Shown piece after piece: positions 43,000 to 52,058 of a stretch of DNA of 64,000 bases. The notes beneath the pieces are model-generated. The model made no database searches and had not been told where the DNA came from. It was given only the letters and a program-made list of their open reading frames with translations. Numbering within the stretch: the first letter of the stretch is position 1; each line of letters opens with the position of its first letter. Made by a program: the position numbers and the translations under genes. The stretch comes from Kitasatospora sp. NBC_00374. GTDB lineage: Bacteria; Actinomycetota; Actinomycetes; Streptomycetales; Streptomycetaceae. The DNA lies in NCBI RefSeq assembly GCF_041434935.1, contig NZ_CP107964.1, forward strand, positions 8,291,001 to 8,355,000, in the 5' to 3' direction.

Positions 43000-43578
43000 C
43001 TAGAGCATGGCGGCGACCTGGCCGACCGCCTCGGGAAACGCGCAGGTGAGTTGCTCCAGGCGCAGATCCTTTGCGAGGCATTCGAGGGTCTGGTCGTGGA
43101 AGGTCAGCACGTAGTGGCGCATGCGTCGGTGCCAGCCGCCCAGGTGTCCGCTGTGGACGGAGTTGATGCGTTCCGCCTCCGTGATCCAACTCGAGTTGTG
43201 GACCTCGTGGGCTCGGTAGGGCTCCAGTCCGCGGTCAGACAAGGGGTGGCCGTGGAGTGCCTCGTCGTTGGGGCCGCCGAACCTGACCGAGTAGGTGAGG
43301 ACGAACTCGATCACGCTCAGGCCGACTCGCGCCGGGTCGGTGGTGTCGACGGGACGGCTCCATGTTCCGTCCCAGCCGGGTGTCGGCTGATGGGGACGGA
43401 ACAGGACGAAGGTGCGATGGCCGGAACTGAACAGGTGGGGCATCGGAGCGCCGACGTCCCAGCTGATCCCCGGGAGGACCGTCGCGTACTCCTCGCCCCG
43501 CGCCTTGGCCCGGTCCCGCGCCGTCTCACGCTCGGCATCGATCCTGGCCGAAATCGCCGCCCACTGCTCGCCGTTCAT
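43000..43578 (-). CDS. Hypothetical protein
   Basis: A 192-residue protein with no motif that I recognise. It contains HLFSSGHRTFVLFRPHQ, GLSVIEFVLTYSVRFGGPND, a histidine-rich segment (HSGHLGGWHRRMRHYVLTFH) and a Cys-containing C-terminal part ending in AFPEAVGQVAAML. No membrane helix or signal. ATG 43578 has a GGGGGTG site six bases upstream; an in-frame GTG nine bases earlier is possible. The gene stands alone, divergent from the MBL remnant. Confidence 0.7.
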   Translation of the reverse strand: MNGEQWAAISARIDAERETARDRAKARGEEYATVLPGISWDVGAPMPHLFSSGHRTFVLFRPHQPTPGWDGTWSRPVDTTDPARVGLSVIEFVLTYSVRFGGPNDEALHGHPLSDRGLEPYRAHEVHNSSWITEAERINSVHSGHLGGWHRRMRHYVLTFHDQTLECLAKDLRLEQLTCAFPEAVGQVAAML

Positions 43579-43689
43579 GTCCGACACCCCCGTCTGCCCT
43601 TGTCGCCGCGGAGCGTTCCAGCCACCCGCATCGGAAGGTGCCGGGCGATGTGCAGCGTAGCGATTGGTTGCCATTATGGAAACTAGTTA

Positions 43690-44180
43690 CCGCATCGGTA
43701 CGGCATGCTCGGCAGCCCGAGCTGGAGACTTGCAAGGCGGACCTTCGCGAGAGGGGCGACCGTGCGGGACATCGGAACGGCCGACGAGCGGCGCGCCGGG
43801 ATCGCAGCCCCGCATTGCCGGACCGGTTGCGTGTGGGGTCGATGCGGCCAGCGGAACGCCGGCCCGGTGGCAACGACACGTGCGGCTGGACGAGTCGGAC
43901 GCGATCTGGATCTCGCATCTGCACGTCGACCACGGTGCGGACCTGCTCACGGCAATGCTACGGGGCGCTGGACGAGGGCATCGAACTCGCCACTCCGATA
44001 ACCCTGTTCGGGCGGCCGGGTACCGCCGCCCCCTGGCGCACTTCCTCACCGGCGCCCCGGCCGGAAGCCCGATCCAAGCCGCTTTCGCCGTCCGTGAACC
44101 GTGCGACGGCCGCCCGGTGCAGGCGAGGGTCCGCGCCGCGGCAGGACGCTGTCACAGCGGTGCCGCGTCCGGCAGGACAC
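43690..44180 (+). pseudogene. Degenerate metallo-beta-lactamase-fold protein, two frameshifts
   Basis: The zinc-binding signature of MBL-fold hydrolases is present as IWISHLHVDHGADLLTAML (43,909-43,965). The reading then jumps frame to YGALDEGIELATPITLFGR (43,967-44,020) and jumps back to PLAHFLTGAPAGSPIQAAFA (from about 44,030). These pieces are collinear parts of one MBL-fold protein. The N-terminal part before the signature is already unrecognisable and later zinc ligands are not seen. It is a pseudogene unless the frame changes are sequencing errors. Confidence 0.55.
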
Positions 44181-44464
44181 TACGAATGGGCCACGACCTC
44201 GCCGGCCGTGACCTGGGGAGGGTTGGGGAGCAGGGAGGCGAGGCGGTCCCGCACGAAGTCCGTCGCCCTGGCGGTCGATTCCTCGGCGCCGGCCCGGTCC
44301 TGGAAGACACTCGTCGAGACCATCACCCCGCCCCCGGCGTCGACCCAGTAGTACGCCACGAAACCCTGGACCTGGCGGAGGAGCGGCACGAACTCCTCCT
44401 GCACCCGGCGTCCCGCCTCGGCCGGCTCGGTCACCCCTTCGTACCGCCGAACCACCGCATACAT
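44180..44464 (-). CDS. Small ABM-like (dimeric alpha-beta barrel) protein
   Basis: A 94-residue protein, MYAVVRRYEGVTEPAEAGRR at the start, then QVQGFVAYYWVDAGGGVMVS, TSVFQDRAGAEESTARATDF. The size, the central F-V-A-Y-Y-W strand and the SVFQDRAGA turn match small antibiotic-biosynthesis-monooxygenase or EthD-like ferredoxin-fold proteins, often stress-related. ATG 44464 has GAGGAGA seven bases upstream. Its end abuts the MBL remnant on the other strand. Function unknown. Confidence 0.75.
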   Translation of the reverse strand: MYAVVRRYEGVTEPAEAGRRVQEEFVPLLRQVQGFVAYYWVDAGGGVMVSTSVFQDRAGAEESTARATDFVRDRLASLLPNPPQVTAGEVVAHS

Positions 44465-44747
44465 GGCTGATCTCCTCACTTGTATCGCTGGGCCGTCATC
44501 TGCGGAGACGGTGTACCCGTCGTGGGACGTGCGGCGTACGCGACGTGTGCGGAAATCACCGGAAGGGGGACCGTGGGGGATCCGAACGGCGGCTTCCGGC
44601 CCGCTCCGGTGCCCGGGCAGTCACCGCACCGCGGTGTGCTGTCGCCGTTGTCCTCGGCCAGCGGCCGGCCGCCGGCCCGACGGGAGGACCAGTACTGCAG
44701 CGGAGCCCAACACCAGGTCTACCGCCGTTGCACCAGGACGTCCTCCT

Positions 44748-45122
44748 TCACAGTGGGGTGAGGATGTCCTGGTGCGCTCCGTCGAGGACGAAGCCGTTGT
44801 CCAACCGGACCCGGACCGTCACCCGCCTCCCCTGCTCCCGGTACGCGGCCCACTCCAGCTCCAGCGCGGCGATCTTCGCCTCCAGCCGCTCCCGGCTCGC
44901 CACCGGCATGGTGTGCCCGTAGTCCTCGAACAGCGCTTTGAGCCGCTGGTACTCACGGACCTCCTCGCTCTCCGGGAGTTCCCCGTCCACCCGCTCGACG
45001 GTGCCCTCGATCCCGGCTCCCAGCGAGAAATATCCGACGACGGCCCCGGGCTCCCCGGCGACTGCCTCACCGATCCCGAGGTCCTCCGCCAGCCTGACGC
45101 GCAGGCCTTCCTCCAGGGTCAT
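44748..45122 (-). CDS. Hypothetical protein, central coiled coil
   Basis: A 124-residue protein. N-terminal part: LRVRLAEDLGIGEAVAGEPG and a GYFSLGAGIEGTVER beta segment; then a helical stretch (ESEEVREYQRLKALFEDYGH; RERLEAKIAALELEWAAYRE) likely to be a coiled coil; a C-terminal strand TVRVRLDNGFVLDG. No known motif. ATG 45122 is preceded by GGAGAGGCAGAGGA. The gene is isolated. Confidence 0.65.
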   Translation of the reverse strand: MTLEEGLRVRLAEDLGIGEAVAGEPGAVVGYFSLGAGIEGTVERVDGELPESEEVREYQRLKALFEDYGHTMPVASRERLEAKIAALELEWAAYREQGRRVTVRVRLDNGFVLDGAHQDILTPL

Positions 45123-45499
45123 TCGTCCTCTGCCTCTCCATCGATCGAAGCCGCCGGCGTATCTGGTCTGCGGCCCCGGGCCATTATCCGCCGTCCGGGG
45201 ACCGGTGCCGGGCAGATCACTTCCCAGCGCTCCCTGGTGCAGTTCTGGGGCTCCCGGACCCACCGCTGTCGGAGGCCACCCGCCTGCGGCAGATGCGGGC
45301 CTGGTATCGCCTCACCGGCGACGATCTCATCGACGTCGCGGTCTCGCACGACAACCCGATGACCACCGCCCTCCGAGAGGGCACGGCCGCCCTCTCCTAC
45401 GAGCCGACTGGCGCGAGATGACCACCAAGGCGGACAACCGCAATCGCCGCTGCACACAAGCGCTGACCCCAATCAGCGAGGCTTCGCCATCTTCGAACG
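45123..45499 (+). other. Gene-free stretch with a possible decayed C-terminus
   Basis: No intact gene. On the plus strand, from about 45,270, a frame reads ATRLRQMRAWYRLTGDDLID and goes on through VAVSHDNPMTTALREG to a stop near 45,420. It looks like the C-terminal end of a lost gene, with no start. Confidence 0.35.
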
Positions 45500-45808
45500 T
45501 GCTGGTCAGAGGGACTGGCGTTGCGGGCTGGTCTGGATCTCCGTCGCCCGCCCCGGCCGCACCCACGACGCCACCGCGGCCCGCCGCGACAAAATCGTCG
45601 AGCGCCTCAAGGCAGCAGGCCTCGGCGCGCTCGCCGACCTCGGCTTCATCGGCGTCGACAAGCCAAAGAACCCTGACGACCAGGTCATCATCACCGGCTA
45701 CAGGGCCACCCGGGCCCGCAAGCTCACTGCCGGCCACAAGCAGGCCAACGGGACGATGGCCTCCTGCGCGCCCTGCTCGTCCTGACCAACCTCGAAGTCA
45801 GCCGCTGA
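45500..45808 (+). pseudogene. Transposase remnant (IS5-superfamily DDE type), 3' part
   Basis: Only the C-terminal third of a transposase survives: CGLVWISVARPGRTHDATAA (with the DDE-type T-H-D), GALADLGFIGVDK, then TGYRATRARKLTAGHKQANG. The expected following segment with the last catalytic residue is deleted, and the normal C-terminal end, LLRALLVLTNLEVSR, appears in another frame up to the stop at 45808. The 5' part of the element is gone. Inverted repeats were not found. Confidence 0.75.
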
Positions 45809-45855
45809 CGACACGCTGGCGAACGATCAAGAACCCAGACTCCCGCCCAAGAGAA

Positions 45856-46803
45856 TCAAACCGGCACCGACAGCGAAGCCGACGCTGTCCGCCGCTCCCG
45901 CCGATATGCCCCAGGCGGGGCGCCGAAGTGCCGCTTGAACGCCTTCGCGAACGCGAATTCCGAGGTGTAGCCGGCGTTCTCGGCCACGGCGCTCAGCGAG
46001 TCGACCGTCTCGCGCAGCATCCGCGCCGCGACGGCCATCCGCCACGTCGTCAGGTAGCTGAGCGGCGGCTCGCCGACCACCGTGGTGAACCGCCGGGCGA
46101 ACGCGGCGCGCGACAGCCCGGCCCGGCTCCCCAGCGATTCGACGGTCCACGGATGCGCCGGGTCGTCGTGGATCGCTTTCAGCGCCGGGGCGATCAACGG
46201 GTCGTTCAGTGCCGAGGCCCAGCCCTGCGTCTGCTCCCTGGGCAACTCGGCGTACCAGGACCGCAGAATATAGAGAAGCAGCAGATCGACGAGCGTCGTG
46301 ACCACTGAGTCCGAACCCGGCTGAGGCTGGTGGATCTCGGCGCAGAGCTGGTCGACCGCCGAGCGCAGCGCCGGATGGCGACCGGGGCTGGCCGGGAGGT
46401 GGATGACCTCCGGGAGGTCGCCGAGCAGCGGATGCGGCCGGTCGATGTCGAGGTGGTAGGCCCCGCATACCAGCACGCTGCGAGCGCCGTCGCCCTCGAC
46501 GGTGAAACGCCCGATCGGCGAGGAGGTGTCGACGCGGTCGGGTTCGAAGGCGACCAGCTCGCTGGTGACCGCGTCACAGATGGCGTGATCGGTGCCGCGC
46601 CGCAGGAACACGACGTCGCCGGGGCCCAGGGCTATCGGATCGCCGCCGACCGGCAGGAGAAAGCAGTGTCCTTCGACGACGACGTGAAATCCGGCTCCCG
46701 CGATGGGCTGGAAGCGCACACCCCACGGCGCCTGCGCGTCGGTACGGACAACAGACGGACGCCCGGTGCGCAGGGCCGCAAGCGTGTCGCTGAGTATGTC
46801 CAC
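45856..46803 (-). CDS. AraC-family regulator with cupin N-domain
   Basis: A 315-residue regulator. The N-terminal part is a cupin-like sensor (FHVVVEGHCFLLPVGGDPIA; LGPGDVVFLRRGTDHAICD) and the C-terminal 100 residues are the double helix-turn-helix of AraC proteins (WTVESLGSRAGLSRAAFARR; VAENAGYTSEFAFAKAFKRH). GTG 46803 starts it. It is divergent from the SDR gene with 96 bases between, a layout in which regulators of this type usually control the neighbouring oxidoreductase gene. Confidence 0.92.
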   Translation of the reverse strand: MDILSDTLAALRTGRPSVVRTDAQAPWGVRFQPIAGAGFHVVVEGHCFLLPVGGDPIALGPGDVVFLRRGTDHAICDAVTSELVAFEPDRVDTSSPIGRFTVEGDGARSVLVCGAYHLDIDRPHPLLGDLPEVIHLPASPGRHPALRSAVDQLCAEIHQPQPGSDSVVTTLVDLLLLYILRSWYAELPREQTQGWASALNDPLIAPALKAIHDDPAHPWTVESLGSRAGLSRAAFARRFTTVVGEPPLSYLTTWRMAVAARMLRETVDSLSAVAENAGYTSEFAFAKAFKRHFGAPPGAYRRERRTASASLSVPV

Positions 46804-46899
46804 ACACTCACCATAGCGTGCTGAGGTCGAGACGATCAGACAAAGAATCGAGACTTAAGGCCATTCATAGTCTCGCTAGTGACACGTAGCGTCCTCGCT

Positions 46900-47622
46900 A
46901 TGAACAACACAGCAGACACCCAGCGTGTCGTCGTCATAGGTGGTACCTCCGGCATCGGATTCGCCGTTGCGCAGGCCGCGGCGACTCAGGGCGCGAACGT
47001 GGTCGTCGCCTCCAGCAGCCAGGGCCGGGTCGACGTGGCGGTGAAGAAGCTCGGTGGCCCGGCCGAAGGCATCCTGCTGAACGTCGCCGACGAGGCCGCG
47101 CTCGCCGCCTTCTTCGACCGGATCGGCGAGTTCGACCACCTCGTCTACACGGCGGGCGAGTCCCTGCTGCTGAAGCCGCTCGCCGACCTCACCGCCGAGG
47201 AGTCCCGAGCGTTCTTCGAGCGCCGCTTCTGGGGTGCCCTGCTCGCCGCGAAGTACGCGACGCCGAAGCTCCGTCCCGGCGGCTCGATCGCCTTCACCTC
47301 CGGCGCCTTCGCCATCCGGCCCGCCCCCGGAGCCTCGCTCGGCGCAAGCATCACAGCAGCCGTCGAGGGGCTGACGCGAGCCCTAGCCCTGGAACTCGCC
47401 CCACTGCGGGTCAACGCGGTCCGCCTCGGCGCGATCCGCACCGAGCTTTGGGACAGCACCGTGCCCGAGCCGGAGGCCTTCCTCCGAGCGCAAGGCAGCG
47501 GCCTTCCCGTGCAGCGCGTCGGCAGCCCCGAGGAGGCTGCGGCGGCCTACCTCTACCTCCTGAGCAACGGCTACGCGACCGGCACGGTGCTCACCCTCGA
47601 CGGCGGAGCCGCACTGGCCTGA
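46900..47622 (+). CDS. Atypical short-chain dehydrogenase/reductase (YxxxK missing)
   Basis: A 240-residue SDR. The NAD(P) motif is VVIGGTSGIG near the N-terminus, the strand-4 NAG-type motif reads LVYTAGE, and the C-terminal VNAVRLGAIRTELW is typical. The catalytic Tyr-x-x-x-Lys should stand before AVEGLTRALALELAP, but that stretch reads GASLGASITAAVEGL, with neither Tyr nor Lys. The preceding Ser (IAFTSGAF) is present. Such Tyr/Lys-less SDRs form a known side branch whose activity is unclear. ATG 46900 is chosen; the AraC-type gene is divergent and probably regulates it. Confidence 0.88.
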   Translation: MNNTADTQRVVVIGGTSGIGFAVAQAAATQGANVVVASSSQGRVDVAVKKLGGPAEGILLNVADEAALAAFFDRIGEFDHLVYTAGESLLLKPLADLTAEESRAFFERRFWGALLAAKYATPKLRPGGSIAFTSGAFAIRPAPGASLGASITAAVEGLTRALALELAPLRVNAVRLGAIRTELWDSTVPEPEAFLRAQGSGLPVQRVGSPEEAAAAYLYLLSNGYATGTVLTLDGGAALA

Positions 47623-47661
47623 CAACCTCCCGCCCGCCCGCGAAGGGCACTGCGGCGACCT

Positions 47662-47687
47662 GTGACCGCCCACGCCGGGGCGGTCAC
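47662..47687 (+). terminator. Hairpin terminator after the SDR gene
   Basis: GTGACCGCCC and GGGCGGTCAC form a perfect 10-base-pair stem with a six-base loop (ACGCCG), about 40 bases after the SDR stop. Confidence 0.75.
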
Positions 47688-47948
47688 AACCCGAGGAGCC
47701 CCGAGTGACCACCGGCAGCGTCGGACGAGTCAGCTCAGTCCCCTAATCCGACCCAACCTGCTGAGGAAGGACAGGAGTTGACACCTCGGGCGCCGGATGG
47801 TCACGGGCAGCCGTGTAGGCAGACGGTCTTCCACTCGCCGGGTCGCTCTGCCACTATTTCGGGGAAAATCGCCGCGGTCCACCCCGCGCGGTTCCACTCA
47901 CCGGGGGGTGCGGGTGCGCAACATCCAACGTTCGGGGCGCCGACGGGT

Positions 47949-49202
47949 ATGACGGAGCGAAGAGCAGGCCTGCCCGACCAGTCGCGGGTCAAGGGCTGGG
48001 CCCTGCTGGCTGCCGGGGTGCTGATCAGACTGGTCGGTGCCTTCGGCGGACTGCTGGGCATGTGGCGCTGGCAGCTGTCCAAGAGCTCCGTTCCCGCGGT
48101 GGCATTCGACCTCTCACCGCCCTGGTGGGACGCTGTCGTGGCCGTCAGCGCACTCGCCGGAGCGGGCGCCGCCGTCCGCACCGGCTACCTGATCGCCCGG
48201 CGCAGACCGCTGCCCTGGCCGAGGGCGGGCGAGGCACTGGCACTGCTCCTCGCCATCGACTTCACCTTCGTCCTGATCGGCTGGATGAGTCACGATGGGG
48301 GCGCCTCCATTCCGTGGTGGGACAGGTTCATCGTGCTACCCGCCACGGCGGTGGCAAGCGTCGAGCTGTTCCGACTCGGGCGCGCCCTCGGTGTTGTCGG
48401 CCGGAAGCACCTGGTCGAGGTCATCAACTCTCCTCAGGAGCTCGGCGCCGACTCCTACGTGCTGTACCTGCGCTCGTTCGACGACGACCTCCGTAGGGCC
48501 TCACTGGAGGAGAACCAGAGTCATCCACCGGGCCCGGGAGCCGTCCTGCCGGATCTGCTCCTGTCCGGCAGGACGGACGAGGAGCAGTTGGCGGCTGCGC
48601 TGGCGTCCGTGGCGCCGCTGGTGGCCGTGGGCCGGCCGGGCGAGCACCTGCCGTTGGTGGGCGCCCGGCGACTGTACCTGCCGCTCGACGACTGGCAGGA
48701 CACCGTACGGCAGCTGATGGAGCGCGCCAGACCGGTCGTGATGGCGCTCGGCACGGGGCCGGGGTTGATGTGGGAACTCATGGAGGCCGTACGCATCCTT
48801 CCCCCCGAACGCCTGGTCCTGATGGTGCCGATGGACGAGCCGACGTACGAGGAGTTCCGCTCCCTGGCCCACGAGCAGCTGCGGGATCTGGCATCGGCGC
48901 CGTTGATGACCACCGATCACCCCCTGCGGCCTGAGCAGCTCCTGCCACCCTTTCCCAGGGCGGGCGGAGACGCCGTTGCCTCGGATGGCGCGGCTTTCAG
49001 AGGTGCGGTCTACTTCGACCACGACTGGACGGCTCACCTCGTCCTGTTCGACACCGCCCGCGCTGGGCGGCGCCACGGAGAGCGGGTCCGCGCGATGCTG
49101 GAGACCGGCCTGCGTCCCGCTCTGGATCGCGTCCGCCCGCAGGCGAACGGGACTCCGGGAGACGTCACGCACGGGAAGGCCCAAGGTGACGGCCAGGTGT
49201 GA
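47949..49202 (+). CDS. Membrane protein with large cytosolic domain (LYLRSFDDD motif)
   Basis: A 417-residue protein. Four membrane helices lie in the first 150 residues (ALLAAGVLIRLVGAFGGLLG; WDAVVAVSALAGAGAAV; ALALLLAIDFTFVLIGWM; LPATAVASVELFRL). The rest is cytosolic, beginning with ADSYVLYLRSFDDDLRRASL and containing LAAALASVAPLVAVGRPGE, DDWQDTVRQLMERARPVVMA and a GTGPGLMWELMEAVR stretch. This arrangement (strand, then R-S-F-D-D-D, then a nucleotide-like fold) recalls membrane-anchored TIR/SLOG-like proteins, but I cannot assign it. ATG 47949 places the first helix near the start. Confidence 0.7.
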   Translation: MTERRAGLPDQSRVKGWALLAAGVLIRLVGAFGGLLGMWRWQLSKSSVPAVAFDLSPPWWDAVVAVSALAGAGAAVRTGYLIARRRPLPWPRAGEALALLLAIDFTFVLIGWMSHDGGASIPWWDRFIVLPATAVASVELFRLGRALGVVGRKHLVEVINSPQELGADSYVLYLRSFDDDLRRASLEENQSHPPGPGAVLPDLLLSGRTDEEQLAAALASVAPLVAVGRPGEHLPLVGARRLYLPLDDWQDTVRQLMERARPVVMALGTGPGLMWELMEAVRILPPERLVLMVPMDEPTYEEFRSLAHEQLRDLASAPLMTTDHPLRPEQLLPPFPRAGGDAVASDGAAFRGAVYFDHDWTAHLVLFDTARAGRRHGERVRAMLETGLRPALDRVRPQANGTPGDVTHGKAQGDGQV

Positions 49203-49519
49203 TCGCCACTGCGGTGACCGATGCAGACGCTGGAACGCACCGACCAGCAGGTGCTCCATCCATCTGGCGCTCTCGGGCAGGCCACCGCCCGGCACACTGT
49301 CCGGTGCGATGGAGTACGGGCAGAATCCGCCTCGTGCCATCACCCCCACTCATGCGCGGGATGGCCGGGGACATCCTTTGGGACCCCGCCTGATCAGGTA
49401 CCGGTGCCGGCCTGAGCAGGCCTCGGCGCGGGCGGACCAGGTGCCGCGCCGCCGACCGGCCAGGCCGGCACAGGGTGTTCGCCACGATCAAGCCCGACCG
49501 CCGTCAAGAACGCTCGTGA
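49203..49519. other. Gene-free stretch
   Basis: About 300 bases between two convergent genes, no gene or clear terminator seen. Confidence 0.4.
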
Positions 49520-50584
49520 TCAGTGCACCTGGAGCCCGGGGATCTGGCGTGCCACGAAGGCCTGGCGGACCGTCTCCGCAGCCGGGTCGCCGTACATCGA
49601 CCGCGCGGTGGCGACGGTGGTCAGCGCGGCGGCGCTGAACGTGGTGTCCGGCGCGAAGGAGAACTGGGCGTTGACGATGATCCGGTCGGCCGTCCGCGCG
49701 CCGAGCGCCTTGCGGATGTCGTACAGCGCCTGCGACCAGATCTCGCCGTCGGCGTGCACCTCGCCGACCCGGTCGCCGTACACCTTGCCGGTGTCGAGGC
49801 GGCGCAGGCAGTGGACGGGGCCCGCGGTGTAGCCGGTGGAGTCCCAGTCCGCGACGCAGGCGTCGGCGGTCTTCCGCGGCCAGCCGTACTTGGCGTCGGC
49901 GGCGTTGCTCACCTCGACGGCAAGGTAGTCACCCCAGGCCTCGCCGATCGCGCCGGCCTCTGGCGAGCTCCCGAAGCCGGGTACCTGGGCCTCGTGGACG
50001 GCGTGGCCGTACTCGTGCACGATGACCTCGGCGTCCTCGGCGTCGTCCACACCGCCCTTGCCGAAGCGGATCTCGCCCTTCTTGTCGGTGAAGAAGGAGT
50101 TGTCCGAGCCCCACTGGTTGATACGGACGTCCTGGGCCCGGTTGTTGGCACCGGGCAGCTCGCTGCCGAAGCCGAGGCCCTGCAGGTACTCCTGCGCCTC
50201 GTTGACCCAGAAGTACGCCATCACCTGCTCGAACTGGTCGGCGTCCCGGGTGAAGCGGAAGTCGCCGGTGGCGGAGTACGCGGGAGCGCCGGTCTCGGAG
50301 CGGACGTTGGCCCACCTCCCCGCGAGGTAGCCGCTGCCGTCCAGGCTGCGGAGCGTCACCGCGGCATAGGCGGAGGAGGGCACGGCGGAGGCCGAGTCCT
50401 TCGCATCTGTCAGGCTCTCGTCGCCAGAGGACTGGACAGGGTTGACCATGAAGACCTGGCCGACCGCGCCGGGGGCGGAGGACGAGGGCTTGGCGATCGC
50501 CGGGCCGGCGCCGAGGCCCGCCAGGGCGGCGAGGGCGGTGGCGGTGGCCAGGGCGAGTCGGGGGGCACGGGTGGGACGAGGCAA
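49520..50584 (-). CDS. Secreted zinc metallopeptidase (fungalysin/M36-like)
   Basis: A 354-residue exported peptidase. Signal peptide: LALATATALAALAGLGAGPA. The zinc site is VIVHEYGHAVHE (HExxH) with the third ligand Glu in GAIGEAWGDYLAVE, the arrangement of M36/M4-type gluzincins; upstream, MAYFWVNEAQEYLQGLGF is a typical substrate-side segment. It lacks the long FTP/PepSY propeptides of classical fungalysins, so it is a short form. I chose TTG 50584, four bases after AGGAGG; an earlier TTG at 50611 is the alternative. It probably digests extracellular protein. Confidence 0.88.
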   Translation of the reverse strand: MPRPTRAPRLALATATALAALAGLGAGPAIAKPSSSAPGAVGQVFMVNPVQSSGDESLTDAKDSASAVPSSAYAAVTLRSLDGSGYLAGRWANVRSETGAPAYSATGDFRFTRDADQFEQVMAYFWVNEAQEYLQGLGFGSELPGANNRAQDVRINQWGSDNSFFTDKKGEIRFGKGGVDDAEDAEVIVHEYGHAVHEAQVPGFGSSPEAGAIGEAWGDYLAVEVSNAADAKYGWPRKTADACVADWDSTGYTAGPVHCLRRLDTGKVYGDRVGEVHADGEIWSQALYDIRKALGARTADRIIVNAQFSFAPDTTFSAAALTTVATARSMYGDPAAETVRQAFVARQIPGLQVH

Positions 50585-51268
50585 GGCTCCTCCTGAGCGC
50601 TCGGGGGACAACGCGGGATCCTGCCGTACGCGGGATGCCTTGCCTAGGGTGTGAACAGCCGGACGTCATCGCCCTCTGCCGGAAGTCCTCCGGCGGCACC
50701 TTGACCCGCTCGGCGTCTGGGCTGCCGATGTCGTCGCACGGAGCACACGCTCGCCGGCCCGCGACGCCCGCCTCCCCACGGCCGCCGACCACACGCATGG
50801 CGGACTGTTCCTGCTGGAGGGCTCCCGGCCCGGCGGCCGGCTGGGCGCGGACCGCTCCTCGGCCGCGCTGCGGGAGATCGCCGCAGCTGTGGCGGGCCGG
50901 CCGAAGAGGCCGTTGAGCTTTCCGAACACGCCGTCCCTTCTGCCTGCGGGCGAAGGAGGCGTGACGTTTCCCGGGTCGGGTCGGGTAGCCGGCTGTCGGT
51001 CCGGCTGCGCCGTGCGGGCGTGGCCGGCCCGCCTGGCGGGGTGCGGTACGGTCCCGTCCGCACTGAGAAAGCACCCGGCCCGCTCCGAGAGCAGTTCGGG
51101 GGTGGGCCGTTCCCGTCCGCGCCGTGGCGGGCGTGGCCGCCTCATCGGCCGTTGTTCGGCCTGGGCCAGGTACCGCATAGCTTCCCGTGACCGGACACAC
51201 CGTCACCGGCACCGCGGTGGACGGGATTCCGGCCTCGGCTGTCAGGCCCCGTGGCTAGGCTCCGGGCC
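50585..51268. other. Intergenic region upstream of the lipoprotein gene
   Basis: Nearly 700 bases without a gene that I accept. It contains the hairpin at 51,076-51,109 and the promoters of the two divergent flanking genes. The translation of long frames here is low-complexity. Confidence 0.45.
51076..51109 (+). terminator. Hairpin element, copy 1
   Basis: CGGCCCGCTCCGA pairs with TCGGGGGTGGGCCG (one bulge). The hairpin and about 35 bases before it (GCGGTACGGTCCCG and onward) are repeated in related form at 52,028-52,093. Confidence 0.6.
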
Positions 51269-51973
51269 ATGCGGATTCGACGACACGCCCCTGCGGTACT
51301 CCTGCTCGTCCTCGCCGGCACGGCCGGGGCCTGCACCGGCACATCCTCCCAAGCGCAGTCCCGGCCGACGCACCAGACCGCCGCGGCGCCCTCCGGGGCC
51401 GGCACTCCCGGCACCGCGGCCGATGCCGCGGCCGGGCCCACCACCTACGCCACCCCGGTCGACGTGGCCGGCCTCTGCAAGCTGCTCGACTACGCACCCC
51501 TCGCGCCGGTGCTCGGCAAGGCTGCAGGCGCCCCGCAGGCCGAGGAGAAGAGCCCCGACCCGTCCTCGGGCCGGACGGCCTCCTGCGGGCAGAAGCTTCG
51601 CGTGGGGGCCGACAGCGGCCCCGGCGGGGCCGTCCGCACCTACATCACCGTCTGGCCCGGCAGCGCCACGGCGAAGCAGCAGTTCGAGACGGGCCGGGAC
51701 GAGGACGTCAAGGAGTCCGCGAAGGACGGCCGGTACGAGCCGCAGACCGGCATCGGCAGCGAGGGCTACCGGATCGTCGACAACATGAGCAGCGAGAGCC
51801 AGGCCGTCCTCGAGCTCACAGTCCGGCACGACAACCTGCGGATCAGCGTCCGCGTCCTCGCCGACCGCGGCCGCCCGTGGGACGCCGCGTCCACCGCCGA
51901 CCTCTTCGACCGTCTGGGTGCCACCGCCCGGGCCGCCTTGCCCGCCATCCACCAGGCGGTCCCGGCCGGCTGA
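51269..51973 (+). CDS. Lipoprotein of unknown function
   Basis: A 234-residue lipoprotein. A signal peptide with lipobox (APAVLLLVLAGTAGAC) places the mature Cys about residue 22, followed by a flexible Thr/Ala/Pro/Ser linker. The mature domain begins near VDVAGLCKLLDYAPLAPVLG and contains TASCGQKLRVGADSGPGGAV, RTYITVWPGSATAKQQFETG and a C-terminal VLADRGRPWDAASTADLFDR, similar in layout to the DUF3558-like lipoproteins of actinobacteria (Cys pair in the first half). ATG 51269 is preferred over GTG 51251 because it gives a normal signal. It is bracketed by two related hairpins. Confidence 0.8.
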   Translation: MRIRRHAPAVLLLVLAGTAGACTGTSSQAQSRPTHQTAAAPSGAGTPGTAADAAAGPTTYATPVDVAGLCKLLDYAPLAPVLGKAAGAPQAEEKSPDPSSGRTASCGQKLRVGADSGPGGAVRTYITVWPGSATAKQQFETGRDEDVKESAKDGRYEPQTGIGSEGYRIVDNMSSESQAVLELTVRHDNLRISVRVLADRGRPWDAASTADLFDRLGATARAALPAIHQAVPAG

Positions 51974-52058
51974 CCGACCGTCGCCGGCCGGCCGCTGCGG
52001 TGGGTGCGCGCTGCCCGCCGACCGGGCGCGGTACGGTCCCGACCGTCCCGAGAACGCA

